Shown: positions 27,892 through 36,742 of the stretch, one piece after another | Numbering within the stretch: position 1 is the stretch's first letter | How the letters are laid out: each line of letters starts with the position of its first letter | Origin: Oscillospiraceae bacterium | Lineage (GTDB): Bacteria > Bacillota > Clostridia > Oscillospirales > Acutalibacteraceae | Direction: 5' to 3' | Length of the DNA: 64,000 bases | Assembly (NCBI GenBank): GCA_031262985.1 | Contig: JAISGQ010000005.1 | Coordinates: forward strand, 1 to 64,000 | Position numbers and translations under genes: made by a program | The notes under the pieces: model-generated | Told to the model about the DNA's origin: nothing | The model's input: the letters and a program-made list of their open reading frames with translations, nothing else | The model's database searches: none

Positions 27892-28923
27892 ATGCACTCA
27901 CCTACAGAGAGAGAAACAATATTAACCGCCGCGACACCGCAGTCGATAGAGCTGGCAGGGCAGCTGCTCCGTGAAGGGCAGCTTGTCGGGTTGCCGACCG
28001 AAACAGTGTACGGACTAGCCGCTAACGCCCTTTTGCCCGAAGCGGTTACAGAAATATTCAAAGTGAAGGGGCGTCCTCAGGATAATCCCCTGATAGTGCA
28101 TATAGCCGATGTAAACGACATCTACCTCCTCGTGGAGGACTTCCCCGAGAGTGCGAGAAAGCTCGCCGAACGCTTCTGGCCCGGTCCGCTCACTATAATA
28201 ATGAGGAAGAGCGGCTTGATACCGTCGGAGGTCACCTGCGGTCAGAGTACCGTGGCAATCCGATTCCCTTCACACCCTACCGCTATAGCTGTGATTTCGG
28301 CGGCGGGAGTGCCGATAGCCGCTCCCAGCGCGAATATTTCGGGGAGACCAAGCCCTACGACCGCCGAACACGTAATGAGCGATATAGGCGGCAAAATCCC
28401 CCTCATCATAGACGGAGGGGCGTGCGATATAGGCGTTGAATCTACAGTAATTACAGTGGTAGGTGAAAAGCCCTGCCTGCTCCGTCCGGGAGCGGTGACA
28501 AAGCGACAGATTGAAGCCGTAATCGGGGAGATTGACCTGTCACCCGCCGTCCTCTCCGAGCTTGAGAGGGGAGAGGAGGCGCAGTCGCCCGGAATGAAGT
28601 ACCGCCACTACTCACCCTCAGCAAAAGTCACGCTGGTGAGAGGCTCGCTCGCCGCCTTCTCTGAGTTTTTGGAGAGCAACGCGAGTGACGGCACATACGC
28701 CCTCGCCTTTGAGGGCGATGAGACACAACTCCCCGTGCCGTGCATTACATACGGGCGGGAGGGCGACTTCTCCTCGCAGGCGCACGAGCTGTTCTCCGCG
28801 CTGAGAAAGGCGGACGAGCTTGACGCAAGGCGAATATTCGCTCGTTATCCCGAGGGAGGAGAGGGGCTTGCAGTACTCAACCGACTGCTTCGTTCTGCGG
28901 GGTTTGATGTGATTGAGCTTTAG
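27892..28923 (+). CDS. tsaC: L-threonylcarbamoyladenylate synthase (Sua5-type)
   Basis: A 343-residue enzyme making threonylcarbamoyl-AMP from threonine, bicarbonate and ATP for the t6A37 tRNA modification. The YrdC domain (about 15-215) has VGLPTETVYGLAANA, VKGRPQDNPLIVHI and SANISGRPSPTTAEHV. The linker SPGMKYRHYSPSA leads to a Sua5 C-terminal domain, so it is the long Sua5 type. The ATG at 27892 has AAAGGA ten bases upstream; the earlier TTG in the open frame is less likely. Confidence 0.94.
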   Translation: MHSPTERETILTAATPQSIELAGQLLREGQLVGLPTETVYGLAANALLPEAVTEIFKVKGRPQDNPLIVHIADVNDIYLLVEDFPESARKLAERFWPGPLTIIMRKSGLIPSEVTCGQSTVAIRFPSHPTAIAVISAAGVPIAAPSANISGRPSPTTAEHVMSDIGGKIPLIIDGGACDIGVESTVITVVGEKPCLLRPGAVTKRQIEAVIGEIDLSPAVLSELERGEEAQSPGMKYRHYSPSAKVTLVRGSLAAFSEFLESNASDGTYALAFEGDETQLPVPCITYGREGDFSSQAHELFSALRKADELDARRIFARYPEGGEGLAVLNRLLRSAGFDVIEL

Positions 28924-28941
28924 ATGGTGTCGATACCATCT
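28922..28941. terminator. Short hairpin over the tsaC stop
   Basis: AGATGGT/ACCATCT, a 7-bp stem with a 6-nt loop, overlaps the stop codon. No T-tract. The left arm AGATGGTGTC also begins the terminal repeat of the element at 55224. Confidence 0.4.
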
Positions 28942-28995
28942 GGGCGAAGTCGGGTAGGTGTGCAAAATCCTGCGAGAGGATAAGGAACGTGATTT

Positions 28996-29613
28996 ATGTC
29001 TACAATAGTGATAGGGATAACAGGTCCTACGGGAGCGGGGAAAAGCTCCCTGCGCGAGCTTTTTGAGAAGCGCGATTTTGTCTTTCTTGACGCTGATTTA
29101 TATGCGAGGAGGATTACCGAACGCGGTTCATCTACGCTTACTGCGCTGGCTGATACCTTCGGCGCGGATATACTCGACCAATCAGGGAATCTTAATAGGA
29201 AGAAGCTGTCTGAGCGTGCCTTCTCCTCTAAGGAGAATACCGAGCGGCTCAACTCCATAACCCATCCCGCTATAACCGCACTCATTTCCGAGGATTTAAA
29301 CTCGGCGAGGAGCAGGGGGCAAAACGCGGTTATTGACGCTCCTCTCCTGTTTGAATCGGGAGCATATAAGCTGTGCGATGTAGTTATCGCCGTCACCGCG
29401 TCCTACGAGGACAGGCTGAAAAGGATAACAGAACGTGACCTTATCACGAAGGAACAGGCGGAAATGCGGATGAACAGTCAGCACCAAAACGAATATTATG
29501 AGAGCCGCGCCGCATATACAATTTGTAACGAAGGCTCAACCGAACAGTTCCTCAGAGCTGTAGGTGAGTTGATTGACGGTGTTATAGAGAGGGAATCTTC
29601 CGCGAAAGGATAA
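28996..29613 (+). CDS. coaE: Dephospho-CoA kinase
   Basis: A 205-residue P-loop kinase for the last step of coenzyme A synthesis. GITGPTGAGKSSL is the Walker A loop, FLDADLYARRI carries the substrate Asp, THPAI and VIDAPLLFESG are the CoaE signatures. AAGGA lies nine bases before the ATG. It precedes a lytic transglycosylase by 4 bp, a pairing common in Clostridia. Confidence 0.95.
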   Translation: MSTIVIGITGPTGAGKSSLRELFEKRDFVFLDADLYARRITERGSSTLTALADTFGADILDQSGNLNRKKLSERAFSSKENTERLNSITHPAITALISEDLNSARSRGQNAVIDAPLLFESGAYKLCDVVIAVTASYEDRLKRITERDLITKEQAEMRMNSQHQNEYYESRAAYTICNEGSTEQFLRAVGELIDGVIERESSAKG

Positions 29614-29617
29614 TTAT

Positions 29618-30190
29618 ATGTTTGATTTGAGAAAATATAAAAAGGCAGTTATATTTTCCGTATGCGCCTTGCTCCTCCTCGCAGGCGGCTTTTTCGCATG
29701 GAAGAAATTGGAGAAATCGGTGTTCTATCCGAAGGAGTACAGCGAGTTTGTCGAACGCTATTGCAATGAGTTTTCGGTGAACGAGCATTTGGTTTACGCC
29801 GTAATCAACACAGAGAGTGCGTTTGACCAAAACGCACAGTCGGATGTGGGCGCGAGAGGGCTTATGCAAATTATGCCCGACACCTTCAAATGGCTTCAAA
29901 CCAAGCTCAAAAATGAGGGAGGAAAGCTCCCCGCCGACGAACTTTACAACCCCGAAACCAATATAAAGTACGGCGTTTTCTTCCTCTCCATACTCATGGA
30001 GGCGTTTGAGGACGAGCGAATCGCCGTCACCGCCTACCACGCGGGAATGGGGCAGACGGAGAAGTGGCTGGGCGATGCGAGCGTATCTCCCGACGGCAAG
30101 TCGATAGAGAACATTCCCTCGCGGCACACGGGTCACTATGTGGATAAGGTAATGAGCCGAAAGGCGAAGTACGATAAATTGTACGGCTAA
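29618..30190 (+). CDS. Membrane-anchored lytic transglycosylase (SLT family)
   Basis: A 190-residue protein with an N-terminal transmembrane or signal-anchor helix (about 10-27, AVIFSVCALLLLAGGFFAW) and an extracellular lysozyme-like SLT domain. NTESAFDQNAQSDVGARGLMQ contains the catalytic Glu, followed by LMQIMPDTFKWL, NIKYG and TAYHAGMG. It cleaves peptidoglycan glycan strands, forming 1,6-anhydro-muramic ends. AAAGGA precedes the ATG by seven bases. Confidence 0.92.
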   Translation: MFDLRKYKKAVIFSVCALLLLAGGFFAWKKLEKSVFYPKEYSEFVERYCNEFSVNEHLVYAVINTESAFDQNAQSDVGARGLMQIMPDTFKWLQTKLKNEGGKLPADELYNPETNIKYGVFFLSILMEAFEDERIAVTAYHAGMGQTEKWLGDASVSPDGKSIENIPSRHTGHYVDKVMSRKAKYDKLYG

Positions 30191-30229
30191 CAATACAGCC
30201 ATATATACAAAAAAGGAAGGGGATTTTTA

Positions 30230-31630
30230 ATGGAAAAGACAGAAATTGAGGAGCTGAAAAAGAGCTTGTTTCTTGATCAAAAGGAAACTGCCGCAAAGGC
30301 ATCGGAGGAGAACTTCGCCGCCGCAGATGAGTTTTGCAAGGGTTACAAGAAATTTCTAAACTCAGCGAAAACCGAGCGGGAGGCAGTCACTGAGGCTTTA
30401 AAGCAGGCGAAAAAAGCAGGCTTTAAGAAGTTTTCGAGGGAGGAGAAATATGCAGCGGGAGACAAGGTGTATTTCAACAACCGCGGCAAAGCTCTTTGTC
30501 TCGCGGTTATCGGAACTGAGAAGGTGGAGGCTGGTACGCGTCTCTCGATAGCACACGTTGATTCTCCGCGCCTTGATTTAAAGCCCAATCCGCTCTACGA
30601 AAACGACGGACTTGCCTACTTCAAGACGCACTACTACGGAGGAATCAAGAAGTATCAGTGGACCACTATACCGCTCGCCCTCCACGGCAGAGTGTGCCTT
30701 AAAAACGGCAGATATGTGGACATCTGCGTGGGGGAGAAGGAAGATGAGCCGCGGTTCTGCATAACCGACCTACTGCCGCATTTATCAGCGGAGCAAAGCT
30801 CGCGCAAGCTCTCCGAAGCCATAACGGGGGAGGGGCTTAACATCCTCATAGGTAGCCTACCTCTCGGCGGCGACAGTGGAGCGGATATGGTCAAGCTCAA
30901 CATAATGAAGATACTCAACGACAGCTACGGCATAAAAGAGGAGGACTTCCTGTCCGCCGAATTAGAGGCAGTTCCTGCGGAGAAGGCGTATGACATAGGT
31001 TTCGACCGCTCCATGATAGGCGCGTATGGACACGACGACCGCGTGTGTGCATATCCCGCGCTAAGAGCGATTATTGAGATGGAGGAAGCACCGAAATACA
31101 CCGCCGTGACCGTCCTGACTGACAAGGAGGAGACGGGAAGCGACGGCAACACAGGGCTTCAGTCGGCGTATATGAAGAATTTCATATGCGACCTCGCGAA
31201 AATGCAGGGAGGGAAGGGGCGAATCGCGCTCTCCAATTCCAAGTGCCTTTCCGCTGACGTGAACGCGGCTTACGACCCGAATTATCCGGAGGTCTACGAG
31301 AAGCGCAATTCGTGCGTGCTGGGCGGCGGCGTATGCATAACCAAGTACACAGGCGCGAGGGGTAAGGGCGGCACCTCCGATGCCTCCGCCGAATTTATGG
31401 CGGAGTGCCGCACGATATTCGACGAGAGCAATGTTCTGTGGCAGACGGGAGAGCTCGGCAAGGTGGACATCGGCGGCGGCGGAACAGTCGCTAAGTATGT
31501 CGCCAATCTCGACGCCGACGTGGTTGACGTGGGAGTACCCGTACTCTCTATGCACGCGCCGTTCGAGATTGTATCTAAGCTTGATGTTTACATGGCGTAC
31601 CGCGCGTTCTCCGAATTTTTCAAAAAGTAG
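30230..31630 (+). CDS. apeA: M18 family aminopeptidase
   Basis: A 466-residue dinuclear zinc aminopeptidase. Key segments are IAHVDSPRLDLKPNPLYE (first metal His and Asp), GHDDRVCAY, DKEETGSDGNTG (catalytic Glu and metal Glu) and VLSMHAPFEIVSKLDVY near the end (last metal His). It removes N-terminal residues from peptides in the cytosol. GGAAGGGG precedes the ATG. Two terminator-like hairpins follow. Confidence 0.93.
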   Translation: MEKTEIEELKKSLFLDQKETAAKASEENFAAADEFCKGYKKFLNSAKTEREAVTEALKQAKKAGFKKFSREEKYAAGDKVYFNNRGKALCLAVIGTEKVEAGTRLSIAHVDSPRLDLKPNPLYENDGLAYFKTHYYGGIKKYQWTTIPLALHGRVCLKNGRYVDICVGEKEDEPRFCITDLLPHLSAEQSSRKLSEAITGEGLNILIGSLPLGGDSGADMVKLNIMKILNDSYGIKEEDFLSAELEAVPAEKAYDIGFDRSMIGAYGHDDRVCAYPALRAIIEMEEAPKYTAVTVLTDKEETGSDGNTGLQSAYMKNFICDLAKMQGGKGRIALSNSKCLSADVNAAYDPNYPEVYEKRNSCVLGGGVCITKYTGARGKGGTSDASAEFMAECRTIFDESNVLWQTGELGKVDIGGGGTVAKYVANLDADVVDVGVPVLSMHAPFEIVSKLDVYMAYRAFSEFFKK

Positions 31631-31649
31631 GGCGGCAGAGATAAGATTA

Positions 31650-31678
31650 GCCGACACTGCACAAATTGCAGTGTCGGC
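31650..31678 (+). terminator. Hairpin after the aminopeptidase gene
   Basis: GCCGACACTGCA/TGCAGTGTCGGC, a perfect 12-bp stem with a 5-nt loop, 20 bases past the stop. Confidence 0.65.
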
Positions 31679-31784
31679 TGAATGCTGATTTTGATTTCGG
31701 AGCAATATTAAAGACTTTATTTCGAAAACCTAGTTTGCGAAGTTCTTTCCATATTTACTCTATGGGATTCATCTTCGAATTATG

Positions 31785-31830
31785 AAATAAGGGTCTGTAG
31801 CAAACTTCGTTTTGCTACAGACCCTTATTT
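31785..31830. terminator. Bidirectional terminator between apeA and hrb
   Basis: A perfect 20-bp stem (31785-31804 and 31811-31830) with AAATAA/TTATTT outer ends serves the two convergent genes. Confidence 0.85.
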
Positions 31831-31838
31831 ATTCTAAC

Positions 31839-32486
31839 TTACTGTACCTTCTCAAACGCATCCGCGCCTGCTCCGCACACAGGGCAAATGTAGTCGTCGG
31901 TCAACTCGCCCTCCAGAATATAGCCGCAGATTGTGCAGCGGTACTGTACTGTCTCTTTAGTCTCACTCATGTTCGATTCACCTCCCTCAGCGATATATGT
32001 AGGAGCAGCCTTCGGGGCTTTTCCTTTGATTACCGTGTGGTAGTAGCTGTAGGTCATAGGAGCGGTGTTTTCTCCCGCTATCGTATTCTCCACAGACGCC
32101 ATTATTACACAGTGAGTTCCCATGTCGGTAACTGATACTACCTTGCAGATAAGCGCACCGCAGGTATCCTCAAGAAGAACAGGCAAGCCGTACTCCACCT
32201 TGTGCTTGAAGGAGGAGAACTTGTCGGTGTCCGCACTGCTCGAGAAGCCAAACTTGCCGATAACCTGAGGGTCGGTTTGCTCGGAGAGGATGGAGATTGA
32301 AAACTCCCCGCTCTTTTCGATAGCCGAAAAGGTGTAGTTGTTCTTATTGAGGCTGATTGCTATTGTCGCAGGCTCGGAGGTAATCTGCACGGAGGTGTTG
32401 ATTATACAGCCTACATTCCGCTCGTTCTCCCTTGCGCCGACTACATACATACCGTAGGTTAGGTATCTGAAAACATTCATATCCAT
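31839..32486 (-). CDS. Flavin reductase-rubredoxin fusion (high-molecular-weight rubredoxin)
   Basis: A 215-residue fusion. The N-terminal flavin-reductase-like domain (about 1-155, MNVFRYLTYGMYVVGARENE) binds FMN; the C-terminal rubredoxin (about 180-213) has YRCTICGY and CPVCGAG, the four cysteines of an Fe(SCys)4 centre. Such Hrb/NADH:rubredoxin proteins carry electrons to flavodiiron proteins for oxygen or NO detoxification in anaerobes such as Moorella. AGGAG lies nine bases before the ATG at 32486. No flavodiiron protein gene is next to it. Confidence 0.92.
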   Translation of the reverse strand: MDMNVFRYLTYGMYVVGARENERNVGCIINTSVQITSEPATIAISLNKNNYTFSAIEKSGEFSISILSEQTDPQVIGKFGFSSSADTDKFSSFKHKVEYGLPVLLEDTCGALICKVVSVTDMGTHCVIMASVENTIAGENTAPMTYSYYHTVIKGKAPKAAPTYIAEGGESNMSETKETVQYRCTICGYILEGELTDDYICPVCGAGADAFEKVQ

Positions 32487-32739
32487 GGCGAGAATCTCCT
32501 TTTGTTGGAAGTAATTTAACTATATCAAGTATATAAATTAATGCCGGTAAAGTCAATATAAATTTGAGCAAAGGAGCGATAACCTCCTGATATTCGCCCG
32601 AAAATACTGTGCGCGATAAAATTATAAAAAACTGTAGATTTATGGTATATTTTTATGTTATACTTGTGCAGTACTTGTACGGCAAAATGTACAAAGGGAA
32701 AAATCATTGAAATTTTACTTTTAAATAGTGAGGGATATT

Positions 32740-34047
32740 GTGAGCAAGCTTAATAATTTTTCAAAAATAACTTCCGATACCATAGCCGAGGCGATAGGGC
32801 AGTTCGGCTCTCCGTTCTACCTCTACGACGAGCATTTGCTCAAGGAGAAGTGCCGCGAGGTTCTCTCCATGCCAAACGCCTACGGACTTAATGTCCGTTT
32901 CGCGATGAAGGCAAATTCGGGTAGGAGTGTGCTGAAAATAGTAGACGAGTGCGGTCTGATGATAGACGCAAGTTCTCTCAATGAGGCGAAGAGAGCCAAC
33001 CTCGCCGGTATAGATTACTCAAAAATCACGCTTACCACACAGGAAGTCCCCGAGGGGGAGGAGCGCAAGGACCTTGAGGAGATGATGCTCCGCGGACTTA
33101 AATACAACGTATGCTCCATGCGTCAGCTCGCGCTTGCCGCGCCGTTCGCGAGGGAGAATAAAATTAACCTCTCCATCCGAGTGCATCCGGGAGTGGGCGG
33201 CGGCGAGTCTGCAAGCAGAAACACGGGAGACGACTACTCCTGCTTCGGCATACACAGGACGGACTTTCAGGCGGCTGTGGATTTTGCCAAGGACAGCAAA
33301 ATCAAGTTCGACAAGGTTCATGTGCATATCGGCTCGGGTGCTGACCCCATAATGTGGCAGAATAATATTGATTTGGAGCTTGATATAATCGAGCGGTACT
33401 TCCCCGATGCAGAAACCGTCTGCTTCGGCGGCGGGCTGAAGGAGGCGAGACTGCCGGGCGAAAAGTGTGCAGATGTCACTGCTCTCGGCGAGTACGCAAA
33501 GCTCAGAATAACGGAATTTTACGAGAAAACAGGCAGAAAGCTGAAGATGGAAATTGAGCCGGGTACTTATGTCGCGGCGAATTTCGGCTACGCGGTAACT
33601 AAGATTATCGACAAGAAGCGAACGGGGGAGAACGGTCTCAACTTCTTCATCACCGACGGCGGTATGGAGATTAACGCCCGCCCGATAATGTACGGCTCAA
33701 GCCACCCGTTCTACATCATCTCCGCAGACGGCAAGCTGCTCTATTCCGATTGGCTCAAGGAGTACGAGGAGTGCGACTACGAGGCTGTAGTCGTGGGCAG
33801 GTGCTGTGAGAGCGGCGACTCCCAGTGCCTCGACGCCGAGGGTCGCAGCTTTGCGCGCAAGATGTCCGACGCGAGCATAGGCGACATTATGGTAATCGGA
33901 GGCACGGGTGCGTACTGCTCCTCCATGACGCCGTTTAACTACAACTCCCACACTCAGATTCCTGAGGTTCTCGCGACAGAGAGCGGAGAACTCAGGGTGA
34001 TTAGGAAACGCCAGACACTCCTGCAAATACTGGAAAACGAGGCGTGA
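32740..34047 (+). CDS. lysA: Diaminopimelate decarboxylase-like PLP enzyme (LysA family)
   Basis: A fold-III PLP decarboxylase of about 436 residues. VRFAMKANS holds the PLP lysine; HVHIGSGADP, CFGGGLKEARLPG, MEIEPGTYVAANFG and RCCESGDSQC (the active-site Cys of the second subunit) follow the LysA/NspC pattern. Decarboxylation of meso-diaminopimelate to lysine is likely; carboxynorspermidine decarboxylase is an alternative since the families are close. A GTG at 32740 preceded by GAGGG is preferred to the GTG at 32728, which lacks an SD. The 253-bp leader (32487-32739) is AT-rich, with one small AGGAG/CTCCT hairpin; I did not find a lysine riboswitch in it. Confidence 0.82.
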   Translation: MSKLNNFSKITSDTIAEAIGQFGSPFYLYDEHLLKEKCREVLSMPNAYGLNVRFAMKANSGRSVLKIVDECGLMIDASSLNEAKRANLAGIDYSKITLTTQEVPEGEERKDLEEMMLRGLKYNVCSMRQLALAAPFARENKINLSIRVHPGVGGGESASRNTGDDYSCFGIHRTDFQAAVDFAKDSKIKFDKVHVHIGSGADPIMWQNNIDLELDIIERYFPDAETVCFGGGLKEARLPGEKCADVTALGEYAKLRITEFYEKTGRKLKMEIEPGTYVAANFGYAVTKIIDKKRTGENGLNFFITDGGMEINARPIMYGSSHPFYIISADGKLLYSDWLKEYEECDYEAVVVGRCCESGDSQCLDAEGRSFARKMSDASIGDIMVIGGTGAYCSSMTPFNYNSHTQIPEVLATESGELRVIRKRQTLLQILENEA

Positions 34048-34069
34048 GGAGTGCAATAGGAGGGATATT

Positions 34070-34495
34070 ATGTTTGTGAGAAAATTATTGCCCATAATCG
34101 TAATTGTGTTTATTCTGTTCTCCGTTACAGGATGCAGGGAGCAACCATATCCCTTCAAAGGACCGATTAGTGAAATTGAGAGCATAGAAATTGTTTCGGC
34201 AGAGAGCAGTCTTGAATATACGGTTATAAAAACTCTTTCCGAAACAGAAAAAGAGGCTTTTCTCGGGCAGTTTAAAAGGCTGATATTTCGCAGTTATGTC
34301 GGAGACCCGCCGGGGCTTTACGGGATTGCTGTGAAAATCACATATAAGAACGGTCTTTACGAAATGGTTTCTTATTTTGCGGCTGAGTATGTAAAGAATG
34401 GTGTGATACAATATCGTTGGCTGAGCTGTGATGAAAATACGTATAACAATCTCCTTGACAAATTTCTTGAAGGAGTTACACTCCCATCGGAATAA
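34070..34495 (+). CDS. Putative lipoprotein, unknown function
   Basis: A 141-residue protein with a lipoprotein signal: basic start, hydrophobic core (LLPIIVIVFILF) and lipobox SVTGC, so Cys22 should be lipidated and the rest exposed outside the membrane. The mature part resembles no family I recognise. AGGAGGG lies five bases upstream. It starts 22 bp after the lysA-like gene and could be in the same transcript. Confidence 0.78.
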   Translation: MFVRKLLPIIVIVFILFSVTGCREQPYPFKGPISEIESIEIVSAESSLEYTVIKTLSETEKEAFLGQFKRLIFRSYVGDPPGLYGIAVKITYKNGLYEMVSYFAAEYVKNGVIQYRWLSCDENTYNNLLDKFLEGVTLPSE

Positions 34496-34562
34496 TAGCT
34501 GTTTGCGGTTCACATGATAGATGACAACGTGAAGGCTACCAATCGCAGAGGTGAGAAGCAGT

Positions 34563-34976
34563 ATGTACTTTAACAAAATTATCCCCGAGCTTTCGGTTAC
34601 CGATTTGGAGAAAAGCATAGAGTTTTACACGCTAATCGGATTTAAAACAGAATACGAGAGGAAGGAGAACAAGTTTGTTTTTCTTTCTCTCGGAGAAATA
34701 CAGTTCATGCTGCAGGCTGTTGAATGCAATCAAAAATGGGCTGTAGGCGAGCTGGAGTACCCATTCGGAAGAGGTATAAATTTTCAGCTCGAAGTTCCCG
34801 ACCTTTATAAAATATACAATAGTCTTAAAGAAGTAAATTATAAAATAGCCTTTGAAATAGAGGAAAACTGGTATAAAAAAGATGATAAGCTCCTCGGGAA
34901 CAGGGAGTTTTTAGTAAAAGACCCCGACGGTTATCTCCTGAGAATAAGCGAGGACATCGGAGAAAAGGAACTATAG
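34563..34976 (+). CDS. VOC (glyoxalase/bleomycin-resistance) family protein
   Basis: A 137-residue vicinal-oxygen-chelate protein: PELSVTDLEKSIEFYTLIGF opens the beta-alpha-beta module and FLVKDPDGYLLRISEDI closes it. Members bind divalent metals or sequester drugs; substrate unknown. The ATG at 34563 is preceded by AGAGGTG; the GTG four codons earlier overlaps this. The gene is followed at 34974 by the isolated motif TATAGTTAATTATTG. Confidence 0.85.
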   Translation: MYFNKIIPELSVTDLEKSIEFYTLIGFKTEYERKENKFVFLSLGEIQFMLQAVECNQKWAVGELEYPFGRGINFQLEVPDLYKIYNSLKEVNYKIAFEIEENWYKKDDKLLGNREFLVKDPDGYLLRISEDIGEKEL

Positions 34977-35016
34977 TTAATTATTGCTCGAAAACATACA
35001 TCTCGGAGGAAAAGCT

Positions 35017-35391
35017 ATGACAAATGTGTTTTATTACAGGGATATAGTATCTATTGATAAAGACGGCATTTGGTTTGCTCCTCCTTACAAAACCGAGACT
35101 TTTGTCAGCTTTTCGGAGTGTGTGAAGAATTTCGCGAAAGAGTGGTCAGCGGAAACGGGACGGAATATTGACGAAACTGCAATAACGTGCATAGGAACAC
35201 GCGATCACTCAAGGGGATACTTTAATTTATTTTCATCACCCGAAACGATTATTGTTACATTATCAGCGGATGATCTCAATTTCTTTTTATTAAACAGACT
35301 TATGGGAGGAAAGCGTCTTCAAGAAAATCAGTTTAGGGCTTTGCAGGCTAAAATTTTAGAAGTCGGCTACAGCACTCTTGATTTGACTTAA
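35017..35391 (+). CDS. Hypothetical protein (about 124 aa)
   Basis: A soluble protein starting MTNVFYYRDIVSIDKDGIWF. GGAGG lies seven bases before the ATG at 35017, which I prefer over the in-frame TTG at 34984. It has no signal peptide or clear motif, and I do not recognise a family. It follows the VOC gene by about 40 bp and is followed by a small membrane protein. Confidence 0.7.
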   Translation: MTNVFYYRDIVSIDKDGIWFAPPYKTETFVSFSECVKNFAKEWSAETGRNIDETAITCIGTRDHSRGYFNLFSSPETIIVTLSADDLNFFLLNRLMGGKRLQENQFRALQAKILEVGYSTLDLT

Positions 35392-35400
35392 AATATCAAT

Positions 35401-35898
35401 ATGAAAATAAGTATGATGAAATTTTATAAAGGCGACGTTATTCTCTTTTTGGTAACGGCATTTTTGATTAATGTCGGAGCGGTTTTATTTGTTTTAAATT
35501 TTCATATGGATAGTTATGCCTGTATTTTCCTTGCTATGGGTTTTTTACTAAGTCTTTTGATTGCGCTGTTGCCCCTTATAACCTACCGTCAGTGGACATA
35601 CGCGATGTTTGGCGAGGGCAGGTGTACTTCCTACACTGTTTTCAACAAGAAACTTTGTGAAATTGACACTTCAAAAAGCGTATACTATGAGTTTTTCGAT
35701 GTGCATTTCAGAGGAATACCGCCAGTACGGTTCGCTGCAATTTCAAATGAGCCGTTCAGTGTGAATCCTCGGGGAAAAAGCATATTCGCTTCTGCAAAAT
35801 TTTACGGCACATACGACCGCTCGAAAATAGTCATTTTCATCTATGACAAGCAGTCGCGTAATTTGGTCGATTTGGATAATTGGATTATGACAGATTGA
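35401..35898 (+). CDS. Hypothetical membrane protein, two TM helices
   Basis: A 165-residue protein with two hydrophobic helices (about 13-32, VILFLVTAFLINVGAVLFVL, and 41-62, IFLAMGFLLSLLIALLPLI), then a soluble domain with charged and aromatic residues. No Shine-Dalgarno is obvious; translation may rely on the gene ending 10 bp upstream. I do not recognise a family. Its neighbours (lipoprotein, VOC, hypothetical) are equally uncharacterised. Confidence 0.65.
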   Translation: MKISMMKFYKGDVILFLVTAFLINVGAVLFVLNFHMDSYACIFLAMGFLLSLLIALLPLITYRQWTYAMFGEGRCTSYTVFNKKLCEIDTSKSVYYEFFDVHFRGIPPVRFAAISNEPFSVNPRGKSIFASAKFYGTYDRSKIVIFIYDKQSRNLVDLDNWIMTD

Positions 35899-35981
35899 CC
35901 GCCTTTGACATCCGCAAATAATCGCCCGCCGAAAAATCTGCGGCGAATCCTCCGCTTATTGGTTGAGGAGGAGAAAAAAGA

Positions 35982-36004
35982 GGAGGAGGCATGACACCTC
36001 CTCC
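35982..36004 (-). terminator. Terminator of the minus-strand redox run
   Basis: On the minus strand GGAGGAGG, loop TGTCATG, CCTCCTCC, then TCTTTTTTC. It lies 23 bp past the flavodoxin-like gene. The loop and inner stem recur in the hairpin at 40546-40574. Confidence 0.8.
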
Positions 36005-36026
36005 CCGCAGAACCTAAAGCAGCCAC

Positions 36027-36740
36027 CTAAACTGAATTATCCTTGCCCTTAAGCCACCCCTGCTCAATCCAGTGACGATTGTCTGCGCCGGGGGTGGTTT
36101 CTTTTTTGAGTACTCCCTTGTGCATCTGTTTAGAGATGAAAAACAGAACGCGGACTTTAAGCGATTTTCGTGCGGGCTTTATGCTGCGAAAGCCCTTTGC
36201 GAACCGCTTTGTTTTCCTGATGATTCGGGACTTAAGCCTGCCCGAAAGCTCATCCCAAATGACGCCCTCCATCAGTCCGAAGCCGAACCGCTTTATGCTC
36301 GGCACTCCCATCCACGAAAGACTTGTGACAATATCCTTTTGCGCCGCTGCGTTGGGCGCGCCTACGCTTTGAGTTAGGATTACGGCGCGTTTCGTGAACA
36401 TTGCTGGGTCGGGGCGGTGAACCATCCAGTGACAGCCGAAGTGGTCGAGAAGTGCTTTGACCTGCCCCGGAACGCGCATTACATAGACGGGCGCGGCGAA
36501 CACAATCAAGTCCGCGCCGAGCATTGCGTTCCATATCGGCATTACGCTATCGGAGTGCGGACAGCGGCTTTCGCTCTCGAAAAAGCACAGCTTACAGCCT
36601 ACGCAAAAGTGCGGCATATCGCGGGGCAGAGTGAACTCGGTCACTTCAAACGCGCCGCCAAGCCCCTGCAAAAACGCCTCCTTCATGTGGTAGGTACACC
36701 CTTTGACCTCTGTGCCTGTGATGATTACTGCTTGTTTCAT
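36027..36740 (-). CDS. NAD(P)H-dependent FMN reductase/flavodoxin-fold protein
   Basis: A 237-residue flavodoxin-like oxidoreductase. It starts QAVIITGTEVKGCTYHMKEA (FMN phosphate-binding loop variant) and has CVGCKLCFFESESRCPHSD, the cysteine-bearing segment typical of iron-sulfur flavoprotein or NADPH-FMN reductase relatives, then FAAPVYVMRVPGQVKALLDH. GAGGAG lies five bases before the ATG at 36740, so an in-frame extension to 36806 over the neighbour is dropped. It probably reduces a flavin or quinone; substrate unknown. Last gene of a minus-strand redox run. Confidence 0.85.
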   Translation of the reverse strand: MKQAVIITGTEVKGCTYHMKEAFLQGLGGAFEVTEFTLPRDMPHFCVGCKLCFFESESRCPHSDSVMPIWNAMLGADLIVFAAPVYVMRVPGQVKALLDHFGCHWMVHRPDPAMFTKRAVILTQSVGAPNAAAQKDIVTSLSWMGVPSIKRFGFGLMEGVIWDELSGRLKSRIIRKTKRFAKGFRSIKPARKSLKVRVLFFISKQMHKGVLKKETTPGADNRHWIEQGWLKGKDNSV

Positions 36741-36742
36741 TT

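Noticed and set aside
32487-32739. Lysine riboswitch before the lysA-like gene
   Set aside because: The leader has only one small hairpin and lacks the long multi-helix core expected of a lysine riboswitch.
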